The notes beneath the pieces were generated by a model. It was not told the DNA's origin. It worked only from the letters and a program-made list of their open reading frames with translations, and did not search any database. Position numbers and translations under genes: made by a program. DNA of 7,672 bases from an uncultured Oscillospiraceae bacterium (GTDB taxonomy: Bacteria > Bacillota > Clostridia > Oscillospirales > Oscillospiraceae), in contig CAKTPC010000093.1 in the NCBI GenBank assembly GCA_934590505.1, positions 1 through 7,672 of the forward strand, given 5' to 3'. Numbering within the stretch: position 1 is the stretch's first letter; every line of letters begins with the position of its first letter. Below are positions 1 to 4,876 of the stretch, piece by piece.

Positions 1-578
1 CGCAGCTTTTCAACGCGCTGCGGAATATACGGGCACTGGAGATCATAATAAACCGTCAGCCCCTTGGCGTCAACGGTCATTTGCTTCGCCCCTGCCGCAA
101 AGCGCGGGACGCTGCCGTCAAAGGACAGCGCCAAAAGCTCATAGCCGTTGTCCGTCCTGTCCACTGCCGTGAAGCCGAACTTCTTGGCAAAGCTCTGGTC
201 GGACAGCCATGACTTCTGCTTCTGCGCGCCGAGCATGCACACGCCGGACCTGCCGTGTGCGCGGGCATCCTCGATGCAGTGCTCCATCAACGCGCGCCCA
301 TAGCCGTGTCCCTTGGGTTCGCCCTGTACCCAAAGACAGTATATATAGTAGAAATTGTCACCGACGACCGGCACCCATGCCGTCTCCAATGGTGCATACT
401 CAATGAACACGCAGCCCTTGACGTTCAGCTTGCGGAACACGTGTCCCTCGCCGAGCCGTCCCTTGAGCCAGGCACGCTTGGCCTCAATGCCGGGGTGCCC
501 CTTCTTTGTGCGGATGATGCAGCACAGGTGCTCGTCCTCGATATTTTCCGGAGTAAGGTCAATAAACTCAGTGTCCAT
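1..578 (-). CDS. GNAT-family N-acetyltransferase with YoaP-like C-terminal domain (3' end beyond window)
   Basis: Predicted cytoplasmic acetyl-CoA-dependent N-acetyltransferase; substrate unknown. The frame is open from an ATG at 578 to the window edge (192 codons visible) and has no stop, so the C-terminus is missing. The acetyl-CoA-binding GNAT segment is at about residues 80-106, with the pyrophosphate-binding loop around EPKGHGYGRALM (87-98). The segment KSWLSDQSFAKKFGF (122-136) fits the usual GNAT C-terminal strand/helix region. After about residue 165 a second module begins, TVDAKGLTVYYDLQCPYIP (168-186), resembling the YoaP-like domain placed after GNAT domains in Bacillus YoaP; the CPY tripeptide sits where a thioredoxin-like fold would carry its cysteine. 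An AGGA lies 5 bases before the ATG. It is the third gene of a minus-strand run, 23 bases after the HAD gene. The GNAT assignment is firm; the YoaP label comes from memory of the family and is good but unverified. Confidence 0.85.
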   Translation of the reverse strand, partial: MDTEFIDLTPENIEDEHLCCIIRTKKGHPGIEAKRAWLKGRLGEGHVFRKLNVKGCVFIEYAPLETAWVPVVGDNFYYIYCLWVQGEPKGHGYGRALMEHCIEDARAHGRSGVCMLGAQKQKSWLSDQSFAKKFGFTAVDRTDNGYELLALSFDGSVPRFAAGAKQMTVDAKGLTVYYDLQCPYIPQRVEKL

Positions 579-601
579 ATCTGTCCTGTTCCTTTCGTTA
601 T

Positions 602-1249
602 TTATAGTTGCAGGATGTCGCTGACCTCATATAGTGACGGCAGCACGGCCCATGCCATGCGCCGCACCGGCTCTGACGGGGCCTTTATATCCGGTATGCA
701 TATCACGTCTATCCCTGCGGCATACGCAGCTTGAACACCGGCCTCGCTGTCCTCAAGCACAAGGCAGTTCTCCGCACGCTCTCCCGCTTTCTCGCGTGCT
801 TTAAGGAAAACATCCGGCGCGGGCTTGCCGTGCTCTACCTCGGGACCAAATACCATATCGTCAAAGTACATGTCCACGCCGTTTGCGTGCAGCACGCCCA
901 CGGCGCGCTCGCGGACGCTGGAGGTTGCAAGGATGATGCGCACGCCACGCGCTTTGAGCTTTTTCAGCAGCTCCTCGGCCCCGGGCTTGAGCGGTATGCC
1001 GCGGTCGAAATATGTCTTCTCGTTGGATGTGTAAAACTCCGCACCCTCCTCAAGCGGGATCGGCAGGTCGAAATCCTCTATAAACTGGTTCACGTTGTCA
1101 ACAAGCGCCTTTCCGCTGTACCTTTCGGTGTACGCGGAAAGCGTCAGCTCGTGTCCGTACTTGCGGACAAGGTCGCCGTATATCTTGAAGCAGGTAGACT
1201 CGGTGTCGATAAGCAGCCCGTCGAGATCGAATATAACAGCCTTTTTCAT
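602..1249 (-). CDS. HAD-superfamily hydrolase, subfamily IA (beta-phosphoglucomutase/sugar-phosphatase-like)
   Basis: A 215-residue haloacid dehalogenase-type phosphatase or phosphomutase, expected to be cytoplasmic and Mg2+-dependent. All four HAD motifs are present. Motif I is FDLDGLLIDTE, with nucleophile D8 and acid/base D10. Motif II is ILATSS (106-111). The motif III lysine is K142 in HGKPAPD. Motif IV is LEDSEAG (165-171), with metal-binding E166/D167. Residues of about 15-85 between motifs I and II form the helical C1 cap, placing it in subfamily IA with beta-phosphoglucomutase-like and sugar-phosphate phosphatases. Length is normal for the group. The ATG at 1249 has a GGGAG Shine-Dalgarno about 7 bases upstream. 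It starts 15 bases after the upstream GNAT gene and is followed 23 bases later by the YoaP-like gene, so the three are probably co-transcribed. The substrate cannot be told from sequence; a phosphorylated sugar or nucleotide is the usual case. No key residue is missing. Confidence 0.92.
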   Translation of the reverse strand: MKKAVIFDLDGLLIDTESTCFKIYGDLVRKYGHELTLSAYTERYSGKALVDNVNQFIEDFDLPIPLEEGAEFYTSNEKTYFDRGIPLKPGAEELLKKLKARGVRIILATSSVRERAVGVLHANGVDMYFDDMVFGPEVEHGKPAPDVFLKAREKAGERAENCLVLEDSEAGVQAAYAAGIDVICIPDIKAPSEPVRRMAWAVLPSLYEVSDILQL

Positions 1250-1264
1250 GTGTCACTCCCACTG

Positions 1265-1792
1265 TTAAAATACGTTTCGCATGACATGCCCATTGAGATA
1301 GTCCCGGAAGCGGTCATACTCCTCAGGGCTCAGCTGCCCCGGGCGGGACATGACAACAAGCTCGTGCCCCTTATTCCCACGGTGATACGGCGGGTGGACA
1401 TGCGCGTACGGATTTTCCGCGAAACCGCTGCGTTCATAAAAGCCACGGCGGCGGATGGATATATCGTCGACCGGCGGATCAATTTCAAGGACAACCTTTT
1501 TATTCTCTGCTGCCAGCAGCTCAAGCACTTTGCCGCCGTAGGCTTTATTCCGCATTTCCGGCAGGATGCAGAGGTGCTCAACGTAAATGTAACTGTCCCA
1601 TTTCCAGTAGAGTGCCTCGCCCACGAAGGTCACGCCGTCATAGGCGAGCGCAAAATGGTACTCATCGTCGCCGAGTATTGCGGCCTGAGACTTCGCCTCG
1701 CGCTGCTCGTGCATCGGGAAGCTGTCCGCGTACAGCTCCATAGCTTTTTTATACATCTCGTGCCAAGTGTCCGTAACACGTTCAAATCTCAT
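1265..1792 (-). CDS. GNAT-family N-acetyltransferase
   Basis: A 175-residue predicted acetyltransferase, unrelated in detail to the other two GNAT proteins here. The core acetyl-CoA motif is YVEHLCILPEMRNKAYGGKVL (about residues 70-90), where RNKAYGGK replaces the classic R/Q-x-x-G-x-G/A loop. It is followed by VLEIDPP (101-107) and RRRGFYERSGF (114-124), the typical last strand/helix in which the tyrosine can act as general acid. The frame opens further upstream to 1858, but the ATG at 1792 is chosen because a strong GGAGGG Shine-Dalgarno lies 9 bases before it and because the extra 22 residues (rich in H, G and M) look non-coding. It is the first gene of the minus-strand run GNAT, HAD, YoaP-like. 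It diverges from the plus-strand GNAT gene at 1957. Substrate unknown. Confidence 0.88.
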   Translation of the reverse strand: MRFERVTDTWHEMYKKAMELYADSFPMHEQREAKSQAAILGDDEYHFALAYDGVTFVGEALYWKWDSYIYVEHLCILPEMRNKAYGGKVLELLAAENKKVVLEIDPPVDDISIRRRGFYERSGFAENPYAHVHPPYHRGNKGHELVVMSRPGQLSPEEYDRFRDYLNGHVMRNVF

Positions 1793-1828
1793 TTTGCAGA
1801 TCCCTCCATGGCCTATACTGTGCCCCAT

Positions 1829-1837
1829 ATGATACCA
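1829..1837 (-). promoter_or_regulatory. Possible extended -10 promoter for the minus-strand GNAT-HAD-YoaP run
   Basis: On the minus strand the bases read TGG-TATCAT, an extended -10 element (TG-N-TATCAT, 5 of 6 matches to TATAAT). The predicted start near 1822 would give a leader of about 30 bases before the ATG at 1792. No convincing -35 hexamer is present 17-18 bases upstream, so this would rely on the TG extension. It is the best local candidate but weak. The alternative is the -10 copy in the palindrome further upstream (1933-1938). Confidence 0.3.
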
Positions 1838-1879
1838 CAGCATTCTCCGCTGCGCCATTGGCAGTTATAAACAAAGCGC

Positions 1880-1908
1880 TTGACAAGCCGTATCGACGAT
1901 GCTATAAT
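1880..1908 (+). promoter_or_regulatory. Consensus sigma-A promoter of the plus-strand GNAT gene
   Basis: The -35 box TTGACA (1880-1885) and the -10 box TATAAT (1903-1908) are both exact consensus hexamers separated by 17 bases. A TG-N extension (TG at 1900-1901) precedes the -10 box. The expected transcription start is about 1915, roughly 40 bases before the ATG at 1957. Such a complete promoter is predicted to be very strong unless repressed. Its -10 box and start point lie inside the inverted repeat at 1902-1939, so regulation by a blocking repressor is likely. Confidence 0.87.
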
Positions 1909-1939
1909 TTTGGTAAACGGTCGTTTACCAAAATTATAG
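1902..1939. promoter_or_regulatory. Perfect 38-bp inverted repeat (18-bp arms, 2-bp centre): probable repressor operator
   Basis: The left arm CTATAATTTTGGTAAACG (1902-1919) is the exact reverse complement of the right arm (1922-1939), with GT between them. It covers the -10 box and the first 20 or so transcribed bases of the plus-strand GNAT promoter, the classic position for steric repression. The inner AAACG-GT-CGTTT core resembles operators of TetR/AcrR-type dimeric repressors (inferred by general resemblance). It does not match the operator in front of the TetR gene at 4577, so a regulator coded elsewhere is likely. It is unlikely to be a terminator: the loop is only 2 bases, no gene precedes it, and no T-run follows. 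Confidence 0.8.
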
Positions 1940-1956
1940 GGGAATGAGGAACAACA

Positions 1957-2583
1957 ATGAATAAAGATAACTGCATTATAAGGCTCGAACGCCCCGAGGA
2001 GCGGCGCGAGGTCGAAAACCTCGTGCGTGAGGCGTTCTGGAACGTCTACCGCCCCGGCTGTCTCGAGCATTATGTTCTGCACAAACTCCGCAATGACCCG
2101 GCCTTCGTCCCGGAGCTGGACTTTGTAATGGAAAAGGACGGGCAGCTCATCGGCCAGAACATATTCATCCGCACTGTCATACACGCGGACGACGGCCGGG
2201 AGATACCCATTATGACGATGGGGCCGATAGGCATCGCGCCCGAATATAAGCGTCAGGGCTACGGCAAGATGCTGCTGGACTACTCGCTTGAAAAGGCGGC
2301 GGAGCTCGGTGCGGGCGCGCTGTGCTTCGAAGGAAACATAGACTTCTACGGCAAGAGCGGCTTTGACTATGCCAGCCGATTCGGCATCCGCTACCACGGC
2401 CTGCCTGAGGGCGAGGACGCCTCCTTCTTCCTCTGCCGCGAGCTGATCCACGGCTATTTCGACGGCATTACCGGTGAATACGCCACCCCGCAGGGATACT
2501 TTGTGGACGAAGCGGAGGCTGAGGAGTTTGACAGGCAATTCCCGCCGAAAGAAAAGCAGCGTCTCCCGGGGCAGATATTCTGA
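1957..2583 (+). CDS. GNAT-family N-acetyltransferase, YhbS-like
   Basis: A 208-residue predicted cytoplasmic acetyltransferase and the only plus-strand gene here. The N-terminal part, RLERPEERREVENLVREAFW (9-28), is the usual first strand and helix of YhbS-like predicted acetyltransferases. Motif A runs from GPIGIAPEYKRQGYGKMLLD (89-108), with the acetyl-CoA pyrophosphate loop at KRQGYGK (98-104). It is followed by a helix and by NIDFYGKSGFDYASRFGI (127-144), which carries the conserved Y-G-K-x-G-F segment. The last about 45 residues form an acidic, aromatic-rich tail of unknown role. The ATG at 1957 has an AGGA 8 bases upstream. It is expressed from a consensus promoter under an apparent operator, so an inducible role such as detoxification or modification of a compound is plausible but inferred. 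Its stop lies only 7 bases from the stop of the convergent DUF6179-like gene. Confidence 0.9.
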   Translation: MNKDNCIIRLERPEERREVENLVREAFWNVYRPGCLEHYVLHKLRNDPAFVPELDFVMEKDGQLIGQNIFIRTVIHADDGREIPIMTMGPIGIAPEYKRQGYGKMLLDYSLEKAAELGAGALCFEGNIDFYGKSGFDYASRFGIRYHGLPEGEDASFFLCRELIHGYFDGITGEYATPQGYFVDEAEAEEFDRQFPPKEKQRLPGQIF

Positions 2584-2590
2584 CGGAGTA

Positions 2591-3472
2591 TCACTCTATA
2601 AAGACGCCCGACACATCTCCCGCGTCCAAGGCTGCGTCCAGCCGTGGGAGCAGATTGTCGGCAAACATTGTTAGATACCATCGGCTTCTTTCGCCCGTGA
2701 CATGCAGCGCGCCGCAAAGGTTGAGAACGGCGCCGCGGAAAAGCCGCCGGCGCTGTTCCGGCGTTTTGCTTTGCAGCAGAGCCGCGATCTCTTCCCGCTC
2801 TGCAGCCCTGATGTGCAGCTGCCGCGTGTCATGCCCGAGGAGTGTCAGCCCAATCGCGTTTATGAGCGGCTGCTCACACAGGTTGAGATAGGCCTCCTCA
2901 ATGTCACCGTCGATTGCTGACAGAAGCTCCCGAACTTCACGGCTGTCAAAGCGGCGCAGGAGCAGGTTTTCCGTCAGCACGCGCTTTAGGTACTGCTCTG
3001 TGAAGTCCGGCCCCTGCAGGCTTTCATCCGCGGCAATGAGCAAGGGATAGTCAATGCAGGGCGGCTTCAGGTGTGCGAAGAAGTACAGGTCATAGCGCTT
3101 GAAGTAATCGCCGATACCGCGGAGCGTGTCGGCATAGTAACCGTTTTGAAGCTCAGGAGCGGTTTGGCAGACAGCAGCATAGAGCTGCTTTGTTTGTTCA
3201 AGCCGGGCTTGAAGTATCGCCTGCCCCTTCCGGATAAGCGGCGGCAGCTCGTCGGTCAGGAGCTGCTTATATGGCATGCCCATCTCCACCGTCACGAGGT
3301 AGATGGTATACCGGAGAGATGCAAGCAGCTCCTGCGCTGTCTCGATAGTGACGGAGCTGCTCTCACCCTTGGTGTATTTCCTTGCCTGCCACGCAAGCAG
3401 CTCAACAAGGCGGGGTGTCAGTGCCCGTGCATCCTCCCCGGAGAGGACCGGGCTTTGCATAAGTTCATTCAA
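2591..3472 (-). CDS. DUF6179-like protein of unknown function
   Basis: A 293-residue, apparently soluble, mostly helical protein with no signal peptide or membrane segment and no catalytic motif I can name. Landmarks are the KGESSSV segment (35-41) within an N-terminal helical region, a DYFKRYDLYFFAHLKPPCIDYPL stretch rich in aromatics (about 122-144), and IEEAYLNLCEQPLINAIGLTLLG (about 191-213). The overall pattern matches my memory of DUF6179 proteins of Clostridia, which sit beside DUF6323 genes; the name is unverified, and I cannot say whether 293 residues is full length. The start is probably TTG at 3472: it overlaps the upstream stop (TTGA) and has an AGGTGG Shine-Dalgarno 6 bases before it. 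The in-frame ATG at 3460 lacks a well-placed site. It is the last gene of the TetR operon, coupled to the DUF6323-like gene. Confidence 0.78.
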   Translation of the reverse strand: MNELMQSPVLSGEDARALTPRLVELLAWQARKYTKGESSSVTIETAQELLASLRYTIYLVTVEMGMPYKQLLTDELPPLIRKGQAILQARLEQTKQLYAAVCQTAPELQNGYYADTLRGIGDYFKRYDLYFFAHLKPPCIDYPLLIAADESLQGPDFTEQYLKRVLTENLLLRRFDSREVRELLSAIDGDIEEAYLNLCEQPLINAIGLTLLGHDTRQLHIRAAEREEIAALLQSKTPEQRRRLFRGAVLNLCGALHVTGERSRWYLTMFADNLLPRLDAALDAGDVSGVFIE

Positions 3473-3939
3473 TATAAACCACCTGCGTTGTTCCCACGCT
3501 CGTCCACCGCGCAGCGCAAGAGAGCTTCCAATGATATTTCGGCCAGATATTCCGCCGAGCCTTGAGCGCGTCCGTCGAAGGCGTTGACCATGAGCCCTAT
3601 CAATTCATCATCCGTGAGCCTGTCAGTGGCTTCGTTCTTGAAGCGGTAGAACGCCTCCTGAAGCTCCGCAAGCATGGCGGCATAGTCCTCCTGCATGATA
3701 AACGGTGAATCGCAAAAGGCACGGATGAGCTTCGGGAGTATCCCGCCGCCGAACTCTATCCTGCCCGCGGCGCGCAGTGCCTCCGCACGGCCGGCGACAA
3801 GCTCCGCAATATCATTTTCGCGCAGCGTCAGGCCGAAACGCACGCTGTAAGCATTGCAGTCTCGCAGCTCCTGCTGGGCGGCAAGCATCTGCTGCTGCAT
3901 GGGTATAAGGTATATTTCATCCATTTCGCTGCCTGTCAT
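3469..3939 (-). CDS. DUF6323-like protein of unknown function
   Basis: A 156-residue soluble protein without signal peptide or membrane helices. Its recognisable core is FGLTLRENDIAELVAGRAEALR (about 35-56), then GRIEFGGGILPKLIRAFCDSPFI (59-81), then AELQEAFYRFKNEATDRLTDDELIGLM (about 91-117) and FDGRAQGSAEYL (121-132). I recognise this arrangement as that of the DUF6323 family of Clostridia; no biochemical role is known to me. The N-terminus is rich in M and Q (MQQQMLAAQQ, 14-23). The ATG at 3939 overlaps the TetR stop as ATGA, and the gene's own stop overlaps the next start as TTGA, so translation of all three is probably coupled. A second in-frame ATG at 3924 is possible, and neither start has a strong Shine-Dalgarno. 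Confidence 0.8.
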   Translation of the reverse strand: MTGSEMDEIYLIPMQQQMLAAQQELRDCNAYSVRFGLTLRENDIAELVAGRAEALRAAGRIEFGGGILPKLIRAFCDSPFIMQEDYAAMLAELQEAFYRFKNEATDRLTDDELIGLMVNAFDGRAQGSAEYLAEISLEALLRCAVDERGNNAGGLY

Positions 3940-4577
3940 ATCCGCGCTTCAAGGATGGAATCTATTATCTGCCGGAAGCCGTAGTCAAGAAATTCTTCCT
4001 CAGTCACGTCGTTCTGCGCGCAGATGAATTGCCCTTTGGTCTCGGCGAGGTCAAGCAGAGAGTCAAGGCTTGCCGAGAGCACATAGACCGTCAGTGTGGG
4101 GACAAGGTCTTTCCTAACCTCGCCGCTTTTCTGCCCGCGCACAATGAGCGCTTCAAGCGTTTCGTTTATCTCCGTTCCGAGGCGGAGTATATTTTTCACC
4201 GTGTCGGATGCCGCCGCCTGCCCGATCTCTTCAGCGCATGAGCGCTTCAGGCTGTCAAGCGAGTGGGGGTACGCCTTCCTGTAGCGTCTCATCGCGCCGC
4301 ACACCGCGCGTAAGGAATCGGCAAAACCAGCAGTGTCGCTCACGTCGTTTTCAATATCCGCCTTCAATGACCGCAGTCCCTTTTCAATGATGTGGTGAAG
4401 GATATCCTCCTTGCTGTCATAATAGGCGTAGATCGTGCGCCGGCTGTATTCGGACGCTTTTGAGATGTCCTCTATCGTTGTCAGTGCGTAGCCCTTTTCC
4501 GAAAAGAGCCTTTCGGCGGCCGTCATTATTCGCGCCCGGTGCAGCGCGGCGACCGCTTCTTTCCTGTTTGCCTCCAT
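3936..4577 (-). CDS. TetR/AcrR-family transcriptional regulator
   Basis: A 213-residue DNA-binding repressor-type protein. The N-terminal helix-turn-helix covers about residues 12-62, with ARIMTAAERLFSEKGYALTT (16-35), IEDISKASEYSRRTIYAYYD (about 35-54) and SKEDILHHII; the RTIYAYYDSKEDIL signature is diagnostic of TetR proteins. Residues about 65-213 form the helical ligand-binding and dimerisation domain, and the ligand is unknown. The frame is open to 4643, but the ATG at 4577 is chosen because GGAG lies 6 bases upstream and because the promoter -35 and -10 boxes would otherwise fall inside or against the coding region. It heads an operon with the two DUF genes and very likely controls them and itself through the AGTATACT inverted repeat at 4598-4616. 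Confidence 0.93.
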   Translation of the reverse strand: MEANRKEAVAALHRARIMTAAERLFSEKGYALTTIEDISKASEYSRRTIYAYYDSKEDILHHIIEKGLRSLKADIENDVSDTAGFADSLRAVCGAMRRYRKAYPHSLDSLKRSCAEEIGQAAASDTVKNILRLGTEINETLEALIVRGQKSGEVRKDLVPTLTVYVLSASLDSLLDLAETKGQFICAQNDVTEEEFLDYGFRQIIDSILEARI

Positions 4578-4597
4578 AGTAAACTCCAATTCTAAAA

Positions 4598-4616
4598 AGT
4601 ATACTGCAAGTATACT
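4598..4616. promoter_or_regulatory. Operator of the TetR operon (AGTATACT-GCA-AGTATACT)
   Basis: Two copies of the self-complementary octamer AGTATACT (4598-4605 and 4609-4616) are separated by GCA, giving both a direct and an inverted repeat. The upstream copy includes the -10 box of the TetR promoter and the downstream copy lies at the predicted start point. This placement is typical of TetR autorepression. The binding protein is inferred to be the product of the gene at 4577. Confidence 0.78.
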
Positions 4617-4637
4617 ATATATTTTTGACGCTGTCAA
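4609..4637 (-). promoter_or_regulatory. Sigma-A promoter of the TetR-DUF6323-DUF6179 operon
   Basis: On the minus strand, -35 TTGACA (4637-4632) and -10 TATACT (4614-4609) are separated by exactly 17 bases. The spacer is A/T-rich near the -10 box. The start is expected near 4602, giving a leader of about 25 bases with a GGAG Shine-Dalgarno before the ATG at 4577. Only 4 bases separate the -35 box from the hairpin at 4642-4675. Confidence 0.85.
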
Positions 4638-4641
4638 CGAC

Positions 4642-4675
4642 AATGACCCTCCGATGCAGCCATCGGAGGGTCATT
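4642..4675. terminator. Strong hairpin between the glgP-side operon and the TetR promoter (probable terminator)
   Basis: The arms AATGACCCTCCGATG (4642-4656) and CATCGGAGGGTCATT (4661-4675) pair perfectly over 15 bp with a 4-base loop. Its location fits a terminator ending the minus-strand operon that finishes at 4706. However, the better T-run (4674-4678) follows the stem on the plus strand. Reading on the minus strand, the stem is followed only by ATTGTCGTT. It may act in both directions, or be weaker than it looks for minus-strand transcripts. Confidence 0.7.
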
Positions 4676-4677
4676 TT

Positions 4678-4697
4678 TGGTCAAATGTGGTCAAGTG
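4678..4697. repeat. Short tandem direct repeat, two 10-bp copies
   Basis: TGGTCAAATG and TGGTCAAGTG follow each other directly with one mismatch, between the hairpin and the stop codon of the 56-codon ORF. It could be a minor duplication or a protein-binding site. With only two copies I assign no function. Confidence 0.4.
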
Positions 4698-4705
4698 GTT
4701 TTTAT

Positions 4706-4876
4706 TTATACGGCGAAATACTGCCCGTGCTTGGCCGTCTTGCTGCCGAACTGAATGGCAAATTTCGGGCAGCGGTGCAGACAGGCGGGGCACATCACGC
4801 ACTCATCGCCGGTAACGGCGGCAGCACGGTCGGCGACATATTTGCAGTTGCCGGTCACAGAAAAGTAGAAGGTCAT
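4706..4876 (-). CDS. 56-codon remnant of an EFR1-family flavodoxin-ferredoxin (probable in-frame internal deletion)
   Basis: The 56-residue product joins two recognisable ends of an EFR1-type protein. Residues 1-17 (MTFYFSVTGNCKYVADR) are the first strand and FMN phosphate loop of the flavodoxin domain, where intact proteins read FSGTGNS or similar. Residues about 25-53 carry one complete [4Fe-4S] motif, C26-x2-C29-x2-C32-x3-C36-P, and the C-terminal signature LHRCPKFAIQFG...KHGQY. The rest of the flavodoxin domain and the first ferredoxin cluster, about 200 residues in the family as I recall it, are absent, yet the frame is open. The ATG overlaps the stop of the deformylase-like gene (ATGA), with GGAG 7 bases before it, so it is probably still translated. 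It cannot bind FMN as a flavodoxin. It may be a decaying gene or a functional mini-ferredoxin. Confidence 0.75.
   Translation of the reverse strand: MTFYFSVTGNCKYVADRAAAVTGDECVMCPACLHRCPKFAIQFGSKTAKHGQYFAV

Noticed and set aside
1793..1858. N-terminal extension of the minus-strand GNAT gene to an ATG at 1858
   Set aside because: The strong GGAGGG site sits 9 bases before the ATG at 1792, and the extension would read through it with an unlike composition.
731..1870. Long plus-strand open frame of 379 codons
   Set aside because: It lies antisense to two genes with complete family motifs (HAD and GNAT), starts inside the HAD gene, has no ribosome binding site I can see, and its product matches no family I know. 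High GC and codon bias explain it.
1902..1939. The palindrome as a transcription terminator or mobile-element end
   Set aside because: There is a 2-base loop, no T-run, no gene upstream on either strand that it would end, no transposase nearby, and it coincides precisely with a -10 box and start point.
1813..2538. Minus-strand open frame of 241 codons opposite the YhbS-like GNAT gene
   Set aside because: It is antisense to a clear acetyltransferase, runs through the promoter and palindrome region, and has no recognisable domain.
4578..4643. N-terminal extension of the TetR gene to 4643
   Set aside because: It would cover the promoter and operator. The ATG at 4577 has a GGAG at proper spacing and gives a normal TetR length.
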